A stretch of DNA of 55,894 bases from Rugosibacter sp. (GTDB taxonomy: Bacteria > Pseudomonadota > Gammaproteobacteria > Burkholderiales > Rhodocyclaceae), in contig SCUZ01000073.1 of the NCBI GenBank assembly GCA_004322535.1, forward strand, positions 1 to 55,894. The letters are read 5' to 3'. Position numbers and translations under genes: made by a program. The notes below the pieces were generated by a model that had not been told where the DNA came from, searched no databases, and worked only from the letters and a program-made list of their open reading frames with translations. Positions 53,270 through 55,894 of this stretch are shown here, in pieces; the stretch's first letter is position 1, and every line of letters starts with the position of its first letter.

Positions 53270-53722
53270 ATGAAAACAAGTTTCAATATTTTCGTCTTAT
53301 GGTTTTTATTGATTGCGATTCCCTTTCAGGGATACGCGGTTGCCGCCATGATGTGCTGCGGATCAGCACATGCAAAGGGCGCCGAGCATGCAGCGCAAGA
53401 GCTAGCGATGCAAGGTGATATGTATGCACATTTATCGGATATGAATTATGACCATGACGCGGGCGCGGCCGCTGTTGGATCAGCTAGTGCAACAGAATCC
53501 GATTCTGGCGTACACCTCCACGTGGGCGGCTCTTCCAAGCGGGCAGCCTTCAAATGCAACGCTTGTGTTGGCTGCTGTGTCGGCGCTGCCCTCGTGCAAA
53601 CTTCAGAGAATTCACTCAGTGTCGCGCTGTTGAATTCGACGCGCATCGCTTTCATCACGCGGTATTTCTACCGCTTCGTTCCCGAAACTCTGGAGCGACC
53701 TCCCTACCGCCTCATCGCCTAG
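53270..53722 (+). CDS. Small exported His/Cys-rich protein after cusA
   Basis: A 150-residue protein of unknown family. A signal peptide (FNIFVLWFLLIAIPFQGYA) is followed by MMCCGSAHAKGAEHA, a His/Met/Asp-bearing stretch (DMYAHLSDMNYDHD) and a late Cys cluster KCNACVGCCVGAAL, and the protein ends PETLERPPYRLIA. The build (signal, Cys cluster, terminal RPP) is like that of the 47101 gene at the other end of cusCBA, and like small proteins found with czc/cop operons. A periplasmic metal-binding or regulatory part is likely. It is 13 bases from cusA, so co-transcribed. Confidence 0.78.
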   Translation: MKTSFNIFVLWFLLIAIPFQGYAVAAMMCCGSAHAKGAEHAAQELAMQGDMYAHLSDMNYDHDAGAAAVGSASATESDSGVHLHVGGSSKRAAFKCNACVGCCVGAALVQTSENSLSVALLNSTRIAFITRYFYRFVPETLERPPYRLIA

Positions 53723-53747
53723 CCCCCGAATGCTGAGAACCATGGCC

Positions 53748-53764
53748 TAACCGGCCACCGGTTA
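53748..53764. repeat. 17-base inverted repeat between copper gene groups
   Basis: TAACCGG-cca-CCGGTTA is a perfect 7-3-7 repeat 25 bases after the stop of the small Cys-rich gene and 75 bases before the next gene. It could be a weak terminator or an operator for the following genes; no T-run follows. Confidence 0.5.
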
Positions 53765-53839
53765 CCAGTCTTCGGTCTTGATTCTGCCCGACGCTCTTGC
53801 GTCCGTGCAGGTTCTCATTCGCTATCCGAAGAGGTTTTC

Positions 53840-54319
53840 ATGAAAATATTAAGCACAATCGTGTGCGCCACCATTGGGGTGATTTCCCCCCTCGTGGCAT
53901 TTGCACAGTCCGGGCCACCGCAACCGCGGCCGGACCCAATGGATGCAAAAGCCAACGTTCTTCCTTTGCACTACGAATCGGCGATAGACACTTATCGTCC
54001 GATGGACGAAAAAGTCGCACCTGCCAAGGCATGGCGATCCGCCAATGACCTGGTGCGCGACACCGGCAGCATGACCGGCATGCGCAGAGGCGATGAGTCC
54101 GGCGACATGCAGAAAATGGGTCAGGGCGCCATGAAGAACATGGATCACGGTGCGATGAAGAACATGAAGGGCATGGATATGGACGGGAGGGATATGAAGC
54201 AATCCAAGCCCGAAAGTAGCAAGTCTACGAAACAGAAGACGCCACCTCAGCAAGGCAGCATATCCGGCATGGATATGTCCTCTGGCGATCACACCAAACA
54301 CAGTAAGGAGATGCCATGA
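53840..54319 (+). CDS. Exported Met/His-rich protein, probable copper binding
   Basis: A 159-residue protein with a signal peptide (MKILSTIVCATIGVISPLVAFA). The mature part starts with a conserved-looking block (LPLHYESAIDTYRPMDEKVAPAKAWRSAND, positions about 42-70, cited by its ends) and continues as a low-complexity Met/Asp/Lys/His tail with MKNMDHGAMKNMKGMDM and GMDMSSGDHTKH. The first block is seen in small proteins encoded before TolC-type and multicopper oxidase genes in copper clusters; the tail should bind Cu(I). It overlaps the next gene by four bases. Confidence 0.82.
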   Translation: MKILSTIVCATIGVISPLVAFAQSGPPQPRPDPMDAKANVLPLHYESAIDTYRPMDEKVAPAKAWRSANDLVRDTGSMTGMRRGDESGDMQKMGQGAMKNMDHGAMKNMKGMDMDGRDMKQSKPESSKSTKQKTPPQQGSISGMDMSSGDHTKHSKEMP

Positions 54320-55710
54320 ACCCGCACATTGTCTCTCCCGGCTCACCGCGAACCATCATCACTTTTGCCCTATCGGCAGTGCTGCTCGGTGGCTGTGCTA
54401 CCTTCTCCAATGACGGTGGCTTCGAGACCGTGACGCAGGTTACCCAGGACCGCACCGGCAAAGCGGTGAAGACAATCCGTTCCGATGACGATGCGGCATC
54501 GGTGCAGTCTTCGATAAAAACTCTGCTCGCCAGGCCGCTCGACGCAGGCGATGCGGTGCAAATTGCCTTGCTCAACAATCGCGGCTTGCAGGCGACCTAT
54601 GCCGAATTGGGCATCGCCGAGGCGGATCTCGTACAGGCAGGCCGTTTGCACAACCCGGGTTTCACATTCGGACGTACACGTCAGGGCGACGACGTGCTTA
54701 TCGCAAGGACTTTCACACTCAACCTGATCAACCTGATCACGGCGCCACTGGCACAAAGAATCGAAGGGCGACGTTTCGAGCAGGTCCAGCTGCTGGTAGC
54801 CAATGAGGCGCTGCGCGTAGCGACCGAAACCCGCAGGGCATATTTCGAAGCCATCGCCGCCAAACAGGGCATCGTCTACGCCAAGCAGGTCAGTCTCGCC
54901 GCTGAGTCCGGTGCCGACCTTGCTCACCAGATGGGTCGTACCGGAAACTGGAGCGCACTGGAGCAGGCCCGCGAGCAGGCTTTCTATGCCGAGGCCACGG
55001 CAAGCGTAGCGCGTGCAACAAAAGCGTCAGTCATGGCGCGCGAGAAACTCACCCGGTTGATGGGCCTGTGGGGCGACGACATCAAGTTTCAGTTGCCGGA
55101 CAGGTTACCGGCACTTCCAGTTCAGCCGCTCGAACTGGATAACGCCGAATCCTTCGCCTTGCAAAACCGGCTCGATGTTCAGGCCGGCAAACTTGAAACG
55201 GACGGACTGGCTGCGTCACTTGGCCTCACCAAAGCGACTCGCTTCGTCAACGTCCTTGATCTGGGTTATATCCGCAATAACCAGACAGGACTACCTCAGG
55301 AGCGTGGCTACGAATTGTCGATCGAGATTCCGCTGTTCGATTGGGGCGGCGCCCGTGTGACTAAGGCGGAGGCGATCTACATGCAGTCGGTCAATCGGCT
55401 GGCCGAGGCCGCGGTCAATGCGCGATCCGAAGTACGGGAAAGCTATCTGGGTTACCGCACCTCCTACGATCTGGCGCGGCACTACCGCGACAACATCGTG
55501 CCGCTGCGCAAAAAAATCTCCGACGAGAATCTGCTGCGCTACAACGGCATGTTGATCGGCGTATTCGAACTGCTCGCCGATGCACGTGAACAAGTCGCGA
55601 GCGTGAATGGCTACATCGATGCGCTCAAGGATTACTGGATCGCCGAGACCGATCTGCAAGCCGCCCTCGGCGGCAAGCTCCCCAACAACAATTCAATGAA
55701 AGGACCATGA
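54316..55710 (+). CDS. TolC-family outer membrane lipoprotein
   Basis: A 464-residue outer-membrane efflux protein with lipobox LLGGC (Cys about 26). The helical repeats are typical (ALLNNRGLQATYAELGIAEADLVQAGRL, RLDVQAGKLETDGLAASLGLTKA). It differs clearly from the CusC-type protein at 47571, so the cluster has two outer channels or one with a structural role. Four-base overlap with the Met/His-rich gene and three bases to the multicopper oxidase suggest one copper-resistance transcript, a common order in betaproteobacteria and Xanthomonas-like cop clusters. Confidence 0.92.
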   Translation: MNPHIVSPGSPRTIITFALSAVLLGGCATFSNDGGFETVTQVTQDRTGKAVKTIRSDDDAASVQSSIKTLLARPLDAGDAVQIALLNNRGLQATYAELGIAEADLVQAGRLHNPGFTFGRTRQGDDVLIARTFTLNLINLITAPLAQRIEGRRFEQVQLLVANEALRVATETRRAYFEAIAAKQGIVYAKQVSLAAESGADLAHQMGRTGNWSALEQAREQAFYAEATASVARATKASVMAREKLTRLMGLWGDDIKFQLPDRLPALPVQPLELDNAESFALQNRLDVQAGKLETDGLAASLGLTKATRFVNVLDLGYIRNNQTGLPQERGYELSIEIPLFDWGGARVTKAEAIYMQSVNRLAEAAVNARSEVRESYLGYRTSYDLARHYRDNIVPLRKKISDENLLRYNGMLIGVFELLADAREQVASVNGYIDALKDYWIAETDLQAALGGKLPNNNSMKGP

Positions 55711-55712
55711 TC

Positions 55713-55894
55713 ATGTCATCACGTCGCGATTTTCTTTCCGCCTCGGGCGCACTGGTCGGCGCTGCACTTGTCAGCCGGGCGCAAGCGGCTTTGATTCCAG
55801 AAGCGCCGATGCAGGGCAGTGCCAGCACGCAAGCACCGCTCGCCCCGCCCAACGGCAGGCCCTACCACCCGGTCGTCACATTGAACGGCTGGAC
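55713..55894 (+). CDS. Multicopper oxidase, N-terminal part (gene runs off window)
   Basis: The first 60 codons of a Tat-exported protein: SRRDFLSASGALVGAALVS is a twin-arginine signal. After it, PPNGRPYHPVVTLNGW is the typical opening of the multicopper oxidases found in copper clusters, enzymes that oxidise toxic Cu(I) to Cu(II) in the periplasm. None of the copper-ligand motifs is reached before the window ends. AAGGA is nine bases before the ATG at 55713; an ATG at 55707 is in frame but too close. Assignment rests on the signal, the opening block and the neighbours. Confidence 0.8.
   Translation, partial: MSSRRDFLSASGALVGAALVSRAQAALIPEAPMQGSASTQAPLAPPNGRPYHPVVTLNGW

Noticed and set aside
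1-55894. CRISPR array or insertion sequence
   Set aside because: I saw no regularly spaced repeats and no transposase gene or paired terminal repeats anywhere in the window.

Overview
The window is a stretch of a Gram-negative, respiring proteobacterial chromosome of moderate GC. Several features point to a betaproteobacterium: the order dnaX-ybaB-recR, a petABC (cytochrome bc1) operon followed directly by sspA-sspB, a glyQ-glyS-gmhB-plsC-ygjP-gloA cluster, a phoH-ybeY-corC-lnt cluster and an rluD/pgeF/bamD neighbourhood. A Nitrosomonadales-like lineage is my guess from protein character only; no 16S rRNA is present.

Layout. 1-360: start of a molybdo-hydroxylase [2Fe-2S] subunit, cut by the window edge. 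540-3400: SRP RNA with its terminator, then dnaX, ybaB, recR. 3617-7543: bc1 complex genes and sspA/sspB. 7563-10780: a small island carrying two glycosyltransferases, bounded on the right by an intact tRNA-Arg(CCT) and on the left by a degenerate copy of the 3' part of the same tRNA, the classic footprint of tRNA-directed integration. 10880-15858: ABC-F protein, an unknown acidic protein, a GIY-YIG protein, a DAACS symporter and a haloalkane dehalogenase. 15888-22298 (minus): glycyl-tRNA synthetase, lipid and heptose genes, two YgjP-type proteins (one without its zinc motif) and glyoxalase I. 22547-26976: a Met-rich periplasmic protein, a copper P-type ATPase, then pirin and DoxX proteins. 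27085-31102: lnt, corC, ybeY, a phoH with a damaged Walker A motif, and tRNA-Arg(ACG). 31253-35796: an oligopeptide-type ABC transporter with fused ATPases and no visible binding protein. 35793-39967: MltD-like transglycosylase, gloB, methyltransferase, rnhA, dnaQ.

39972-42260 is the most unusual stretch: a remnant integron. The first ~45 codons of an IntI-type integrase (minus strand) abut dnaQ. They are followed by an attI-like region with GTTRRRY sites and three gene cassettes in one orientation, each ending in a recognisable attC site. All three cassette genes encode unrecognised membrane-anchored proteins. A frameshifted fragment of a low-affinity iron permease gene lies just beyond the array.

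42560-47061: alpha/beta hydrolase, srkA, pgeF, rluD and, divergently, bamD. 47101-55894: a copper/silver resistance block with cusCBA (all three CusA methionine ligands present at 573, 623 and 672), flanked by small Cys/His-rich exported proteins, then a Met/His-rich periplasmic protein, a second TolC-type lipoprotein and the Tat-exported start of a multicopper oxidase. With the copper ATPase at 23298, the cell has cytoplasmic export, trans-envelope efflux and probably periplasmic Cu(I) oxidation.
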